Shown in pieces: positions 32,801-44,085 of a stretch of DNA of 64,000 bases. The stretch covers positions 8,109,302-8,173,301 of the forward strand of contig NC_133497.1 in assembly GCF_025370935.1 (NCBI RefSeq), written 5' to 3'. The notes under the pieces are model-generated. The model had not been told where the DNA came from. It saw nothing but the letters and a program-made list of their open reading frames with translations, and searched no databases. The first letter of the stretch is position 1. Each line of letters opens with the position of its first letter. Origin of the DNA: Choristoneura fumiferana. Taxonomy: Eukaryota > Arthropoda > Insecta > Lepidoptera > Tortricidae. Both the position numbers and the translations under genes were made by a program.

Positions 32801-34996
32801 CCAGAATCAACGTGAACGGCAAGCCCGGCGACCGCGTGACGCACCGCAACCGCAGCGCCGGCCGCCGCCTCCTCATCACCAAGACCCTGGCCGAAGACGA
32901 CGCCACCTACGAGTGCGTCGCCAACAACGCCGTCGGCAAACCGCAGAGCCACAGGATCAAGTTGACCGTTGAGAGTGAGTATCAGCATCAATGAACTAAA
33001 CAATTAGTTTGATCACCCGCGACCTTTGAAAGACAGGTGTTGTTAGAAACTTAGGCGTCGGGGATTTCAGACCAGCTCCCCGAAATACTGGCTCACTCTG
33101 AAGAAACTGTCTGGTTTGACCTATCGCCTCTCAAGCAGAGGGTCGTGGGTTCGAACCCCGGCTCGCACCTCTGAGTTTTTCGAAATTCATGTGCGGAATT
33201 ACATTTGATATTTACCACGAGCTTTGCGGTGAAGGAAAACATCGTGAGGAAACCTACACAAACCTGCGAAGCAATTCAATGGTGCGTGTGAAGTTCCCAA
33301 TCCGCACTGGGCCCGCGTGGGAACTATGGCCCAAGCCCTCTTGTGCTGAGAGGAGGCCTGTGCCCAGTAGTGGGACGTATATAGGCTGGGATGGATGGAC
33401 CTTTGAAAACCGTTCAGGGATAAGTCCGCCTTTGTACTAACACCTTATTTTTTTCTGTAACCTTTTGTTTTCCTTTTGTACATGAAAGAGTATAAACAAA
33501 CAAACAAACCTTATAATAGCTACGTCTTTGAAGAAATGTGTGTTCACACCGCTCCTTCACCTCCTAAATATAAGAACACATACAAATCTCACAAACCTAA
33601 CTATCAGATATTAGAGTCTAACATCTGGTAGCATGGTAAACGGTTGTGTTGCTTTGAAGATGAGCTCTGGTTGAGTCCGAATCGCGTCAGTGTAGTGATG
33701 GTGATTGCTCACTCGCGACCTCACGATAGCTAAGTCTCTGCAACACATGTGGGTCCAGTCCATGCAGCTCCTCTACCTCCACACTGTAAGAAACACACAA
33801 ATCACATTGATTTTGACTTCCGCAAAAAACACCTAATTCAACAAATTAATTAATTATTTTCTTCCAGAATCAGCTGAGTTCGTCCAGAAGCCCGAGCCAT
33901 TGGTTTTAACTAAGGAAGGCCAGGACGTCACCATCCCCTGCGAAGTTTTCGGCGTAGAGAAGGTTACCTGGACCTTCAACGGCAAGCCTCTATCTGGTAA
34001 GTTGAGCCTGTGGTTGAGCCAAGTACCAACATAAAATTAGTGTATTAAAAGCAAATCAATTACTCATTATCATTGAGGTAAAAACTAATTAGAAACAGAA
34101 TTAAAACCATTTTCACAGCCCCCTACTGCAAATTGTAACACCCTACAAAATTTTGTAATGATTCTTTTATTTATGTTTTTTTTTCGACTGGATGGAAAAC
34201 GAGCAAGTGGGTCTCCTGATGGTAAGAGATCACCATCGCCCATAAATGCGTTGCCAACCTAGAGGCCTAAGATGGGATAGGTACCTCAAGTGCCAGTAAT
34301 TTCACCGGCTGCCTTACTCTCCACGCCGAAACACAACAGTGCAAGCACTGCTGCTTCACGGCAGGATTAGCGAGCAAGATGGTGGTAGCAATCCGGGCGG
34401 ACCTTGCACAAGGTCCTACCACCTGCAATGTTTCAAACTTTTGCAATTTTCCTGGGTATTTTTTTCTTTTCAATGATTTCTGAGTAAAAAAATAATACAT
34501 ACTTATTCTATTCCGTCAGTTAGATTATCAGAAAATAGACATCTATTTTTTCTTTTGAAGCCGTGGTGGCCTAGTGGTTTGACCTATCGCCTCTCAAGCA
34601 TAGGATCGCGGATTCAAACCCCAGCTTGCACTTCTGAGTTTTTCAAAATTAATGTCTGAAATTAAATTAGAAATTTACCACGAGCTTTACGGTGAAGGAA
34701 AACACCGTGAGGAAACGTGCACAACCACCCTTTCATTCTGGGAGGCCTGTGGCCATCAGTGGGACGGTATAGGCTGGGACGATGATTTTTTTCTTTACGC
34801 AATCGAACAAAAAATTAAAATCGTGAATACTGTGAGAATAATTCTTATTTTTTTCATTATTATTACAGGCAAGACTCCTTCCGGCAAGGGTCTGACTCTC
34901 TCGAAGGTCACTAAGAAGGACAACGGGTACTACGGCTGCAAGGGCACGAACAAGCTTGGAGAAGTGTACGCCGAGACTCTAGTGCATGTTGCCTAA
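29877..34996 (+). CDS. Hemolin: Hemolin, complete, six coding exons
   Basis: A secreted immunoglobulin-superfamily protein of moth hemolymph that binds bacterial surface molecules and hemocytes and is induced by infection. Coding exons: 29877-29925, 30632-30758, 31326-31922, 32757-32974, 33868-33996 and 34869-34996. They join in frame to 415 aa, the usual hemolin length (about 410). Residues 1-19 are a signal peptide (MAATKVFILCAASLALSVA). Four Ig domains show Cys pairs at about 49/101, 144/200, 253/311 and 355/397, with the DEGLYQC, DKDTMYVC, DDATYEC and DNGYYGC signatures. Possible N-glycosylation sites are N186 (NVT) and N289 (NRS). An upstream non-coding exon ends near 29,779 and splices to 29,862. 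Introns carry LINE tails and SINEs. Poly(A) signals lie at 35,261 and 35,294. The family call is firm. Confidence 0.96.
30175..30440 (-). mobile_element. AGGGTTCCG repeat fragment in hemolin intron
   Basis: It has AAAAGACCTATCCAACGATA, ATTACAGCTTTCTAG and GGACAGACACGGCGAAACTA, ending GACTACGGAACCCTAAAA. Same family as 28,208, same orientation, left part missing. Confidence 0.7.
32205..32495 (+). mobile_element. Retroelement tail (TTCGACTGGATGGCAAACGA family), copy 1
   Basis: It starts after a T-run with TTATTCGACTGGATGGCAAA, then GGTCTCCTGATGGTAAGAGA, ending AAGGTCCTACCACCTGCAAA. Copies lie at 34,180-34,430 (+) and 40,725-40,928 (-). In hemolin intron 4 (between exons at 31,922 and 32,757). 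Confidence 0.75.
33100..33410 (+). mobile_element. tRNA-derived SINE (CGCCTCTCAAGCAGAGGGTC family), copy 1
   Basis: The head GGTTTGACCTATCGCCTCTC ... GGGTTCGAACCCC looks like the D, anticodon and T region of a tRNA. The body has ACGAGCTTTGCGGTGAAGGA and AACATCGTGAGGAAACC, and the tail CCAGTAGTGGGACGTATATA. Other copies lie at 34,558-34,785 and 46,694-46,945. Confidence 0.75.
33605..33850 (+). mobile_element. LINE-type tail (AACATCTGGTAGCATGGT family), copy 1
   Basis: It has CTAACATCTGGTAGCATGGT, GATGAGCTCTGGTTGAGT and CGCGTCAGTGTAGTG, then a diverged second half that includes CTCCTCTACCTCCACACTGT in the opposite sense to the other copies. It ends just before hemolin exon 5 (33,868). Copies lie at 36,768-37,030 and 40,490-40,710. 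Confidence 0.65.
34180..34430 (+). mobile_element. Retroelement tail (TTCGACTGGATGGCAAACGA family), copy 2
   Basis: Same start and end as the copy at 32,205, with a short internal deletion around 34,243. Hemolin last intron. Confidence 0.75.
34558..34785 (+). mobile_element. tRNA-derived SINE, copy 2 (best head)
   Basis: The head reads GCCGTGGTGGCCTAGTGGTT then TGACCTATCGCCTCTCAAGC and GATTCAAACCCCAGC. The tail GTGGGACGGTATAGGCTGGG is shortened. Hemolin last intron, same strand as the gene. Confidence 0.75.
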
Positions 34997-35260
34997 ATCA
35001 CAGTATTAGAATCGCTAAGCTTTAAATATACGGAAAAGGAACTTCTGAAGCAATAACAAAAAAAAAACGGTAAAAATGCCCAGGGTAGATCGTTTGACGT
35101 GTATTCAATTTACGAGTATTTAAATACCTACACGGGCACTCGCATCTCATCACGTCAAACAAAAGGAGTTCCTTTTTCTTTTTCATCGGCGCGATAAGAG
35201 GATGCTTTTTTATGTGTGGCAAATTTAGCATTAGAAAAAAATATGTCAGAAAATACTTGA

Positions 35261-35266
35261 AATAAA
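35261..35266 (+). terminator. Hemolin poly(A) signal
   Basis: AATAAA lies 265 bp after the stop codon; a second one is at 35,294-35,299. Confidence 0.6.
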
Positions 35267-35906
35267 CTATTGTATTTTATTTATAAGACTGTCAATAAAT
35301 TTTTATAAAATATTTGATTTTTCTGTTTTGATTTCTTGTTAACTGTCTGATGAAAAAAAAGAAGGTACAGTACAGATTTAAGTTTTTACTGTGCCTATAC
35401 TGAGTTGAGGTGTATTTGAATCGTATGTTTCAACAAGTAATAAAAGTTTTTTTAATTCTTTGGAATCTACAACAACAATAAGAACAAATAAATTAACAAG
35501 AATAAAATTGTGTAGTTATCTCTGAATGTTATGGACGTTATGGTTTAACTTGGCGGGGCACTGCCGAGTGCGCAGATATATTTGTACTGTTTTTTTGTTA
35601 TATTTGAATTTAATAAACAAGTAAAACTTGCTTTTTTACAAAATTTTAGCTCATAATCACAGTTTTAGGTAAACAAACCCGTGAAGAAATAAGCTGGTAC
35701 AATAAGGGTACAATTTATTTGAGAAGTAGTATATTTGTTGGGCTGGACTTAAGTTCCATAATGAATAGACAACTTTATTCTGTTTATTTTGATCGCTTCT
35801 GTCAATAACTTGACGTTTGTCATTGACCTAGCACTTGACAACGCGTATAGCCTCAAAATATATTCAAAAAATATCAAAACAAAGGATAAAAAATACGTTT
35901 ATAAAC

Positions 35907-38900
35907 ATGTGGTTCCTGTATTTTTTAAGTATCTTATCTCTAATAGTGCAGGCGATATTTGTTACAATGGCTATTGGTGAGTTTGTTTACTTCAACATAA
36001 TAAAAATCACTTCGTATCTAACATCAGTAACATATTGAAAATAAGCTTTTTGTAAGACTTAATAAGCCTTAATTTGTGAATTTGTAGCATTATTTTATCC
36101 TTAATTAATCTTTTGAGTCATTTATTCAGCACGTATATTTATTATGCTGTCAAAAAATTATCAAATATGCATACGTTTTATTTGTGTATTTTGCTCTCAT
36201 TATTGTTACCTTATTACATTATATGTTAATTTAATCAAATTTACGACGACATACGTGTGTTCTGGCCAAATTGTCGAGAAACTGCAAATAAAGTATGCAT
36301 ACCATACCAATAAAATTCTAAATTGTAATACATTATAATAATTTGAAAAACCAAAAACACGCTTTGTTTGTAAACTTGTCTGACTGCTGTCCATCGTAAG
36401 ATCCTGGATACCATTCTTGGTCAAAGTGCATCTTTAAGAATATTCTTACAAACCTAAAAATGGTAGGTTATGTTGTTAAAATTAAATAAATAAATCGTTC
36501 ATCCAATAAAACATTGACACAATTGCTTTGTGACAAATACATATAAAAAAGTGATTTAAAGTTATCAAACATATTATGAGTACTGGGCAATGGATAAATA
36601 TACTTAAATAGCTATAGATAAATACATACTAAACATCCAAGAACAGCTAAAAGGACAAAATTAAGTTTTGAGATGGAGCCAAATAATATGTTAATGTACT
36701 AAAATAATTTCAAACGTATGTGGGTACTTGGGGAGTTACAGTGACAAGTTAAAACGGTGGTTGTGGTTCGTTAGTCTAACAACTGGTAGCATGGTGTACG
36801 GTTGTGTCACTCTGAAGAGGAGCTCTGGTTGAGTTCGAAGCGCGTCAGTGTAGTGTGGTGGTGGTGATAGATGGGTTTGTGTGATTTGTGTGTGTTCTTA
36901 CAGTGTGGAGGTGGAGGAACTGCATCAACACGCATATTTTGCATAAGCTTAGCTATCGTAAGGTTGCGGGTGAGCAAGGAAATTCTTTTAGTTCATTGAT
37001 ATGGACCTCCGCAAAGTAACGCCTGATTCAATAAATTATATGTTAATGTGTTAAATTGATGCTATTTGATATCTATAAATTATATATGCTAGTTGATATT
37101 AGTTAATAACTATAATTTACAGATATCAACTAGCATTTATAATTTTATAGATATATCAACTAGCATTAATTTACAAAATTTACCATGTTTTTTGACTCCA
37201 TCTCAAGACTTGATTTTGTCACTTAGCTGTCTTTTAGCTTGAGTATTCTGTAGACCAGATGTTTTCAACCAGTGTGCTGCGTATAGTTACACATATTTTG
37301 GGTACATTGTACGAAACCCTCTGCACGCTAGTCCAACTCACACTTGGCTATTTTTTATTGGTGTGCCATGAAAACTTTGATGAACAAAAAGTGTGCCGTT
37401 AAAACCAAAAGGTTGAAAACCTGCTGTAGACAGTTCTGTAGTAGAGTTTATGAAATGCAACATCTGATGTCTTCTTTATAACGTTCCAGCGGCCGGTCTG
37501 TACTACTTAGCAGAGTTAGTGGAGGAATACACAGTGATGGCCAAATATGTGATATCCTGGACAGTAGCCGTAAGTACATTATTCTGTCACTTGTTGAAAA
37601 ATGGTGACGGTACAGGAAACGTCAGGACTTTACAGCATACTCTCCACCAAAAGTTGTGACGTTTATGGCACATCACTGCGATTCCGCATCGTCTGCGTAT
37701 TTTGAGCAGGGGTGAAGGGCATGCGATAAAAGCGGAGCGCATACGATGCGTTTTCTGACAGATGTGCAAGTTGCGGAAAGTGTTCAAAAAGTTGGAAAAG
37801 TTCATGGAAATTTCTGGAAATTTTCAGAAAGCATCTAGGAAATTTAAATTCAAGAAACAGAAAGTTTCAATCCCAATGAAAAACTCCGCAATTTTGGAAA
37901 GTTTCCTGTGGCACATCAGTATTCATAAATGCTTGTTATAGCCTAATTTGAATAAAGATATTTTGACTTTAATACTTTATTTATAAAGAACAGTTACAAC
38001 GTACCTGTTTAATAATAAATACAATTAAAATTCAAAATTAAAATGAACAAAGAAACGTGGATATTTTTAATTGTACTTGTGCATTTCTGAATAAAGCGTA
38101 CAAATAGACCTTTAAATTAAAAACAGATAGTACATTGTAAATTAACACTCACAATAGTGATAAGTATAGGTATGTACCTATAATAAAGCAATTTTGTCTG
38201 TTGTCACGTTTTCTTATGAGTCATTAAGGGAACAGGTCTGTTTATATTTCTTTGTCTTCAATTTCATGTTTATTATATGACTGTTTGTTTCTCAATAAAT
38301 AAATAAAAAAAAATTGTCAATAGATAAATAAAATTATTAAATTAAATGTGAATAAGTGTAAATCGTAAATTAATGTTTTTTTTAATCATTATAACATCCC
38401 TCCGCATCATACTTGGCCCAAACATACCATAAATCCCAGCAGCATTCCCCCGTTGTATGGCCAACGAGACCCGCTGAACCAAGGACGACCCGGAACGGGG
38501 TCGCCTCTGTCCCCAATCCTGTGACCCAACTCTACAACCAAATTTTGACTTTAAAAAAATGTCTTGCAGGCAACAGCGGCCATCCACATCGGCCTCTTCC
38601 TCTTTGAGGAGTTCCCCCTCCACCTGAACATCCTAGGGCTCTGCGGCGCGGGGCTCCACGCGCTGCTGCTGCGCGAGTTTCCAGCGGTGAGGGTTACAAG
38701 TGCGCCCTTCGCGGCTGCGGTGGCGGCGCTCGTGGCGCATCACTATCTCGCGTTCCAGTACTTCGGGCAGGTGTATTATAGCTTCTCTGAGGTCAGTACA
38801 GTAGTGATGTAAAGGCTGGCCAGAATTATAAAAAACCTCGCCATATTGTGGAAAATCAATAGAACTAGTTTCTTGCACTGGTAACACTAAACTCAAATGT

Positions 38901-41122
38901 CATCTGTCTATTGCTGTCTACGTTTAACGTTGTTTGCGCGTGGTATTTTAAAGTGTGTTTTTGTGCGTTAAAATGCCGAAGATAGCCTTGCAAGGAAAAT
39001 AATTCACAATGTATAAACGTATTTGTCATACATAGAAAGTCTGAGGGATTAGAAAATATTCGTTTAAATAACATCACCGACAACATTGTCGATACGACTG
39101 ATAGGTATTGTATAGTAAGTATAATAGTACATTGTGTCTTAAGGGCGGTAAATAAGGAATTACGAACGAGAGTCTATTAGAAGAACGAAGTCGAAGACTG
39201 AGGGCTTTAATGAGTCGATGTTCGTAATTATAGTACCGCCCGTGCGACATACAATGTTTTTCATCACATTTGCAAGTAAAAATTTATATTTGTAAAAGAA
39301 AAAATATAATTGTTCCAAATATTGGCGATACTTAGGCTGTGCTCTTGCAACGTCGTGGCATCCCTCGTGCATGTGGTCCATGCCTGCAGCTGTTCATGTG
39401 GTCTCATGTAGTGCGCGCCATCAGTACGGGCACGGACTCATTTACCGACCACGGGTTTCATGACAAGCACATTAAGGTCGAGGGTTTTATTTGGGGGGTT
39501 GCAACCAAGGTAGCCTGCATGTTACGAAAATTGACAAAAAAAGTGTGTGAAAATATATTTACGACAGCGTGGTTTGTATCTCTCATGCTCATTTGCAGGT
39601 GCTGGCGTATTTCACATTGTGTCTATGGGTGGTCCCGTTTGCGCTGTTTGTGTCTCTGTCTGCCAACGACTACGTGTTGCCCACCACTGGGGAGAAGCAG
39701 CCGCTGCTCAGTAAGTGCCCACTGCCCAGTCTGTCAGTTGAATTGACAAAAAAAACATGGGACACTTGAAACCAATTGACCTAGTCCCAATGCCAAACTA
39801 AGCATAGCTTGTACTATGGATACTAGGCAACGGATAAACATACTTATACAAAACATTCGTATTATTCATACAAATATCTGCCCCGGCCGGGAATCGAACC
39901 CGGGACCTCAAGCTTCGTAGTCAGGTTCTCTAGCCACTTGGCCTATTGGCCGTCTAATTGGACACGTATTTTTCTATTTTGTCAGGCAATAACCCTCCTT
40001 CGCAGTCGGGTAAAAAATAATGAACATATAATAAGCCAGTGTCCTTGTCCAATATTTTTTGGCAATTTTACTGACGGACTAAATAGATTGTTCTATTGTG
40101 CCTATAGCACACTAAGGGGCTCTATTTGTTTTGTTCGAATAGACGGAGACGGCATCACATTTAACCGTCGGTTAACACTAATCAATGGATGGTGAAACAG
40201 CCCCTAACCCTTGTTTCTCCATCCATTGATTAAATTTATCTGACGGATAAATGTGATGCCGTCTCTGGCCCTATACCACGAAGTGCAAAACTCGAACTTC
40301 GTATGTTGCCGTCCCGCTTGCGCTTATGTCATTTAATACGCGAGTGAAAGGGACGGTGCGATGCGAACTTCGATTTGCGAGTTCCGTAGTAGCCCATCTG
40401 TTTGTTTTGTCCGAATAGACGGAGACGGCATCACATTATTTTATCCGTCAAATAAAATTAATCAATGGGTGGTGAAACAGCCCCTTAATCTAACATCTGG
40501 TAGCATGGTGTATGGTTGTGTTGCTCTGAAGATGAGCTCTGGTTGAGTTCGAAACGCGTCAGTGTAGTGTGGTGGTGGCGATAGATGGGTTTGTGTGATT
40601 TGTGCGTGTTCTTACAGTGTGGAGGTGGAGGAACTTGCATGAACACACATTTCTTGCATAAGCGTAGCTATCATAATCATAAGGTCGTGAGTGAGCAAAG
40701 TAATTGTTTTAGTAGTGTATCTTGCAGCAGTGCTTGCACTGTTATGTTTCGGCGTGGAGAGCAAGACAGCCGGTGAAATTACTGGCACTTGAGGTATCCC
40801 ATCTTAGGCCTCTAGGTTGGCAACGAATCTGCAATCCCCCTGGTATAGCAGATGTTTATGGGCGGTGGTGATCTCTTACCATCAGGAGACCCACTTGCTC
40901 GTTTGCCATCCAGTCGAATAAAAAAAAGCCGAGTCTCTTTCCAAAGACCGATGTGTAATCTTTATGGCCGGGTACTGTACTTAATTATGTTATGCCATTA
41001 CAGGTGACAACAACGTGGTCACAGACTACTTATCCAGAAAGTCGAAACGCTACAGTCTGCTCTCGTTGTTCAGCTTCGCAAAGGACTCTCTGTTGCCACA
41101 GCGCAGCAAGAAGGCTTTTTAG
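35907..41122 (+). CDS. TEX261: TEX261 / SVP26-type ER-Golgi membrane protein, complete
   Basis: Yeast Svp26 is an adaptor that loads certain membrane proteins into COPII vesicles; the TEX261 family is its animal counterpart. Five exons join in frame: 35907-35976, 37490-37569, 38570-38791, 39599-39710 and 41004-41122, giving 200 aa against about 196 in mammals. The start MWFLYFLSILSLIVQAIFVT is the conserved family N-terminus. AAGLYYLAELVEEYTV, NHYLAFQ-like HHYLAFQYFG, YYSFSEVLAYFTLCLWVVPF and FVSLSANDYVLP are further hallmarks. Several hydrophobic segments (about 4 to 5) span the protein; the C-terminus is basic (QRSKKAF). Introns hold LINE tails and the TTGTGTC MITE. It starts 0.9 kb after hemolin on the same strand. 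No clear poly(A) signal is seen before the foldback element at 41.3 kb. Confidence 0.95.
36768..37030 (+). mobile_element. LINE-type tail (AACATCTGGTAGCATGGT family), copy 2
   Basis: It has CTAACAACTGGTAGCATGGT, GTGTGATTTGTGTGTGTTCT, TACAGTGTGGAGGTGGAGGA and ends at GCCTGATTCAATAAATTATA. TEX261 intron 1. A short SINE-like scrap (ACTGGGCAATGGATAAATAT) precedes it near 36,580. Confidence 0.65.
37763..37923 (-). mobile_element. GATGTGC MITE family, copy 4
   Basis: It starts AGATGTGCAAGTTGCGGAAA and ends AGTTTCCTGTGGCACATCAG. TEX261 intron 2. Confidence 0.7.
39124..39530. mobile_element. TTGTGTCTTAAGGGCGGTA MITE, copy 3 (long)
   Basis: The core and extension match 5053-5405, including ATTTGGGGGGTTGCAACCAA and GTAGCCTGCATGTTACGA at the right end. 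TEX261 intron 3. Confidence 0.75.
39770..39955 (-). mobile_element. tRNA-derived SINE, third family
   Basis: On the minus strand the head reads GACGGCCAATAGGCCAAGTG, then CCCGGGTTCGATTCCCGG (T arm). The body TATGTTTATCCGTTGCCTAG, CTATGCTTAGTTTGGCATTG and AGGTCAATTGG runs to the 3' end. The head lacks a normal anticodon arm, so it is not a working tRNA gene. TEX261 intron 4. Confidence 0.7.
40095..40270. mobile_element. GGGGCTGTTTCACC MITE, rearranged copies
   Basis: TCGAATAGACGGAGACGGCA, then CCGTCGGTTAACACTAATCA and GGTGAAACAGCCCC, are followed by a partial inverted copy ending GATAAATGTGATGCCGTCTC. A third piece is at 40,395-40,490. The cleanest copy is at 46,538-46,693. Confidence 0.65.
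40275..40395. mobile_element. AACTTCGAGTTTCG/GAGAGGGACGG MITE, copy 2
   Basis: CTCGAACTTCGTATGTTGCC and GAAAGGGACGGTGCGATGCG are followed by the closing arm CGATTTGCGAGTTCCGTAGT. It lies between pieces of the GGGGCTGTTTCACC MITE. Confidence 0.65.
40490..40710 (+). mobile_element. LINE-type tail (AACATCTGGTAGCATGGT family), copy 3
   Basis: Best preserved: AACATCTGGTAGCATGGTGT, GATGAGCTCTGGTTGAGTTC, GATTTGTGCGTGTTCTTACA, ending GGTCGTGAGTGAGCAAAGTA. TEX261 intron 4. Confidence 0.65.
40725..40928 (-). mobile_element. Retroelement tail (TTCGACTGGATGGCAAACGA family), copy 3
   Basis: Inverted copy ending GCCATCCAGTCGAATAAAAA. TEX261 intron 4, 75 bp before the last exon. Confidence 0.75.
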
Positions 41123-41272
41123 AACAATCTGAACTATGATACTTGGGTACGCTCAAGGATGTAGTCAAAGGTATTTTACATTTTCCAGCTCCATATCTCA
41201 AAAACTACACCCGCACGAAGCCGGGGCGCGTCGCTAGTATATGTATATGTATAAACCATGAAAAATTGACTG

Positions 41273-42034
41273 TATATCATAGTTTCGAATACGTACTCTC
41301 GGAATATCATGCTATCGAGTGTTCAGTGGCTCGACTGTTACTTGGATCGAATATTCGCTGGGTCGAAAAGCATATAAACAATAAATTGTCAAACCGAAAC
41401 TTTCGATATACCACTAATCGAAACTATATAATTCTAGATTACTGTTGCAGTTCTAAAAATATGACTAGCGTTGGCTGCAACCAATGCAACTGTTAGTCGA
41501 ATAGAAGAGTTGCAACTGAACGCACTTGTTCTTCATTCTGGCTCCCTAACCTCCTACTAACAATTACGTATGTATGTATGTATACTTTACTGTGCATAAA
41601 ACACATAAATAATACAACAAGAAAACAACAAAACAAAAAGAGTACAAAGGCGAACTTACACTTATTCTTTTATTATTACGTTTTGTCGATTTTATAATAT
41701 TTCGGCCACAAGTATTTCGATCTAGCGAATATTCGTGACAATAACAGTCGAGCCAATGAACTTTCGATACACCACTGTGCATTTTTCCGGGATAAAAAGT
41801 AGCCTATGTCACTCTCGGGCCCATAAACTATCTCTATGCCAAAAATCACGCTGATCCGTCGCTCCGTTACGGCGTGAAAGACGGACAAACACACTTTCGC
41901 ATTTATAACATTAGTATGTATTTCAGCCACAAGTATTTCGATCTAGCGAATATTCGATCCAGTAACAGTCGAGCCAACGAACATTCGATGGCATGATATT
42001 CCGAGAGTACGTATTCGAAACTATTTATGATATA
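41273..42034. mobile_element. ~760-bp foldback element with ~95-bp TIRs
   Basis: The left arm at 41,273-41,370 (TAGTTTCGAATACGTACTCT, CGGAATATCATGC, CTCGACTGTTACTTGGATCG) is repeated inverted at 41,931-42,034. A third, internal piece near 41,700-41,785 repeats GCCACAAGTATTTCGATCTA and GCGAATATTCG, so the right side carries a tandem duplication. No ORF. It begins about 150 bp after the TEX261 stop. Confidence 0.8.
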
Positions 42035-42274
42035 GGTACACTGAAAAACGATCTAACTGATGGTGAACACCGCATTTTAAACGTTGCTTCGTTTAAAAGA
42101 CGGCGGGAAGCGGCATTATTTTACACTATGAAATAAAGATGAGTTGCGATCCTATTAAGGCCCAGGCCGCACTGCGGCTAAACCGCCGCGGTTTTTAACC
42201 GCGTTACTTTGTGAATCAAGGAAACTAATGCAACGGCCGCACTGGCGGTTTTAATTTTACTTGTGTAAAAAAGG

Positions 42275-42515
42275 GTTTACTAACGTTTCGGCGAATAACG
42301 TTTGGCGACCTGTTTCATTTCGCAACTTTTCATTTCCCAACTGTTTAATATTTCTGAAACTGTAAATATTTCAGAATTTTTATAAAACTAACCTAACCTA
42401 ACCCAAAGGGTTCTGCACGATGGCCCTGGAATAAATCCTGAAATGTTTACAGTTTAAGAGTTTGCGAAACGAAAAGTTGCGGAATGAAACAGGTTGCCAA
42501 ACGTTACGTTGTGAA
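42275..42515. repeat. Foldback element with quasi-periodic arms and CCTAA centre
   Basis: The left arm repeats ~15-bp variants (CGTTTCGGCGAATAA, CGTTTGGCGACCTGT, TTTCATTTCGCAACTT, TTCATTTCCCAACTG). The right arm is its inverted version (AAAGTTGCGGAATGAAACAG, GTTGCCAAACGTTACGTTGT). The centre is CTAACCTAACCTAACC at about 42,393. It is itself nested in an inverted GGCCGCACTGCGGCTAAACC / TTAAAAACTGCGGCGG pair (about 42,160-42,640). Confidence 0.65.
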
Positions 42516-43094
42516 AAGGCAGTACTCGGTAAACAAGTCATGCGGTTAAAAACTGCGGCGGGAAACAGCTGAGCGGAGCGAGGATAGGTAAATGAAGCGT
42601 ACGTTTCTATTGAAATCTCTGATTGAAACGCGGCCTTAGGCTGTCCAATCAGTTAATTTTGACTCTATAACGTAAGTGGTTTAAAACTAATAAGTAAAGC
42701 AATAATAATACAATAAGTCCACTATTTGTGTAAGGGCTGTCCGGTCAAGAAATTAAATCCTTAAACCTAGGTTAGGATTGGCAGTTCCATACATTTGCAT
42801 AAAGGATACATTCTTTCATTTTCAAAAAGAAACATTCGTGCGCGGTTTGGTAATACATTATAGACTTTCAATACTGTGTAGGTACACTCGAACCAATTGA
42901 ATCGTGGCCCACTGTGGAATCTTTTCGTAGAAAAATTCATAGACATCGCATTGCTTGACAAGGAAATTTATTCAAACTCACAACATTTATTGACAACAAA
43001 AACACACTACATCACAACAAAAACACAGTAAAAACATAAATAGAAGAAGAGAGAACAATTAGAGACATTGTGCTGTAGTGATGCCAAAAGGACT

Positions 43095-43205
43095 CAGCAG
43101 GGCTACTACGAAACACGAAACTCGAAGTTCGTGTCGTGTGGTCCCTCTGACACTTATACTATTTAATACGAGAGCGAGAGGGACGGTACAATCCCTGCAG
43201 CTCAG
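43095..43205. mobile_element. AACTTCGAGTTTCG/GAGAGGGACGG MITE, copy 3
   Basis: GGGCTACTACGAAACACGAA, CGAAGTTCGTGTCGTGTGGT and ACGAGAGCGAGAGGGACGGT; the right arm is truncated. Confidence 0.65.
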
Positions 43206-43384
43206 CATGTGCCGTAGCCCTGTAACCAGAGCTGCAGCGCTGGTTTTCAGCTGAACCCCGGTGAGTGTGCACCCACGTAACTGAACGCGTAATTATTGCG
43301 TGAAAAGAACAAACTATATGACAAATATAAGAATTATAAAATACCTATAAACATATATTATGCGTGGAAATTTGTACAAGATGA

Positions 43385-43535
43385 TTTAACGCATTCACTG
43401 CCACCTGACTTGACTTGACTGACCACAGGTGCCACCGACGCACATGTGCGTTCAAAATGTATGGATAATTTTGACAGCGGCACTGGGGGAAGTTCCAAAA
43501 ACGCATATATGCGTCGGTGGCAGTGAATGAGTTAA
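43385..43535. mobile_element. MITE, TIR ATTCACTGCCACC
   Basis: ACGCATTCACTGCCACCTGA at the left and GTCGGTGGCAGTGAATGAGT at the right, with ACGCACATGTGCGTTC inside. Confidence 0.65.
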
Positions 43536-43904
43536 AAATAAAATAAAAGAGTAGCAGTAAATTCAATAACGACAATAATAATAATGAAACAATAATAAGT
43601 AAAATAAAATAAAATTAGGGACGCCTCAAGTAAGTTATAATGACACTTACTGTGAGAACGTTCTACGGTGGGTCAGGAATCAAATGTTTCGACTGTACAT
43701 GATTTAATTTATTGAGAAAATATTCGATAGCTAATTTCTCGCCGGCGTTGGAACAGCTTCCGCCTACGTTAGCTGGCGCGGTTTGCACGAAGCGGGGGGA
43801 CGCCTGTTGAACAACAGTACGAGCAGCGCTAACTGCGCGTCGCGTGCATAGGATTGTACCATCAGCCAAATATGTGGTCTACCACCCTAAAGCAGCGTCC
43901 CCAC

Positions 43905-44085
43905 CAGAGATGTGCGAGGAATATGTTTTTCATTGACCAATAGAAACGCTTCATTTACCTCGCCTCGCTCCGCTCAGCTGTTTCCACCAGAGCGGTGCTG
44001 TTGGAGGATGTGTAAATGAAGAGTTTCTATTGGTTAATTAACACATCCTCGGACATTATTGGTGGAAACGCTGCTTTAAGTTGAT
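43905..44085. mobile_element. Foldback MITE with GGATGTGT/AAGCGTTT arms
   Basis: AGCAGCGTCCCCACCAGAGA ... TAGAAACGCTTCATTTACC is mirrored by AAATGAAGAGTTTCTATTGG ... TGGTGGAAACGCTGCT. It shares CTCGCTCCGCTCAGCTGTTT with the sequence near 42,570 (inverted). Confidence 0.6.
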
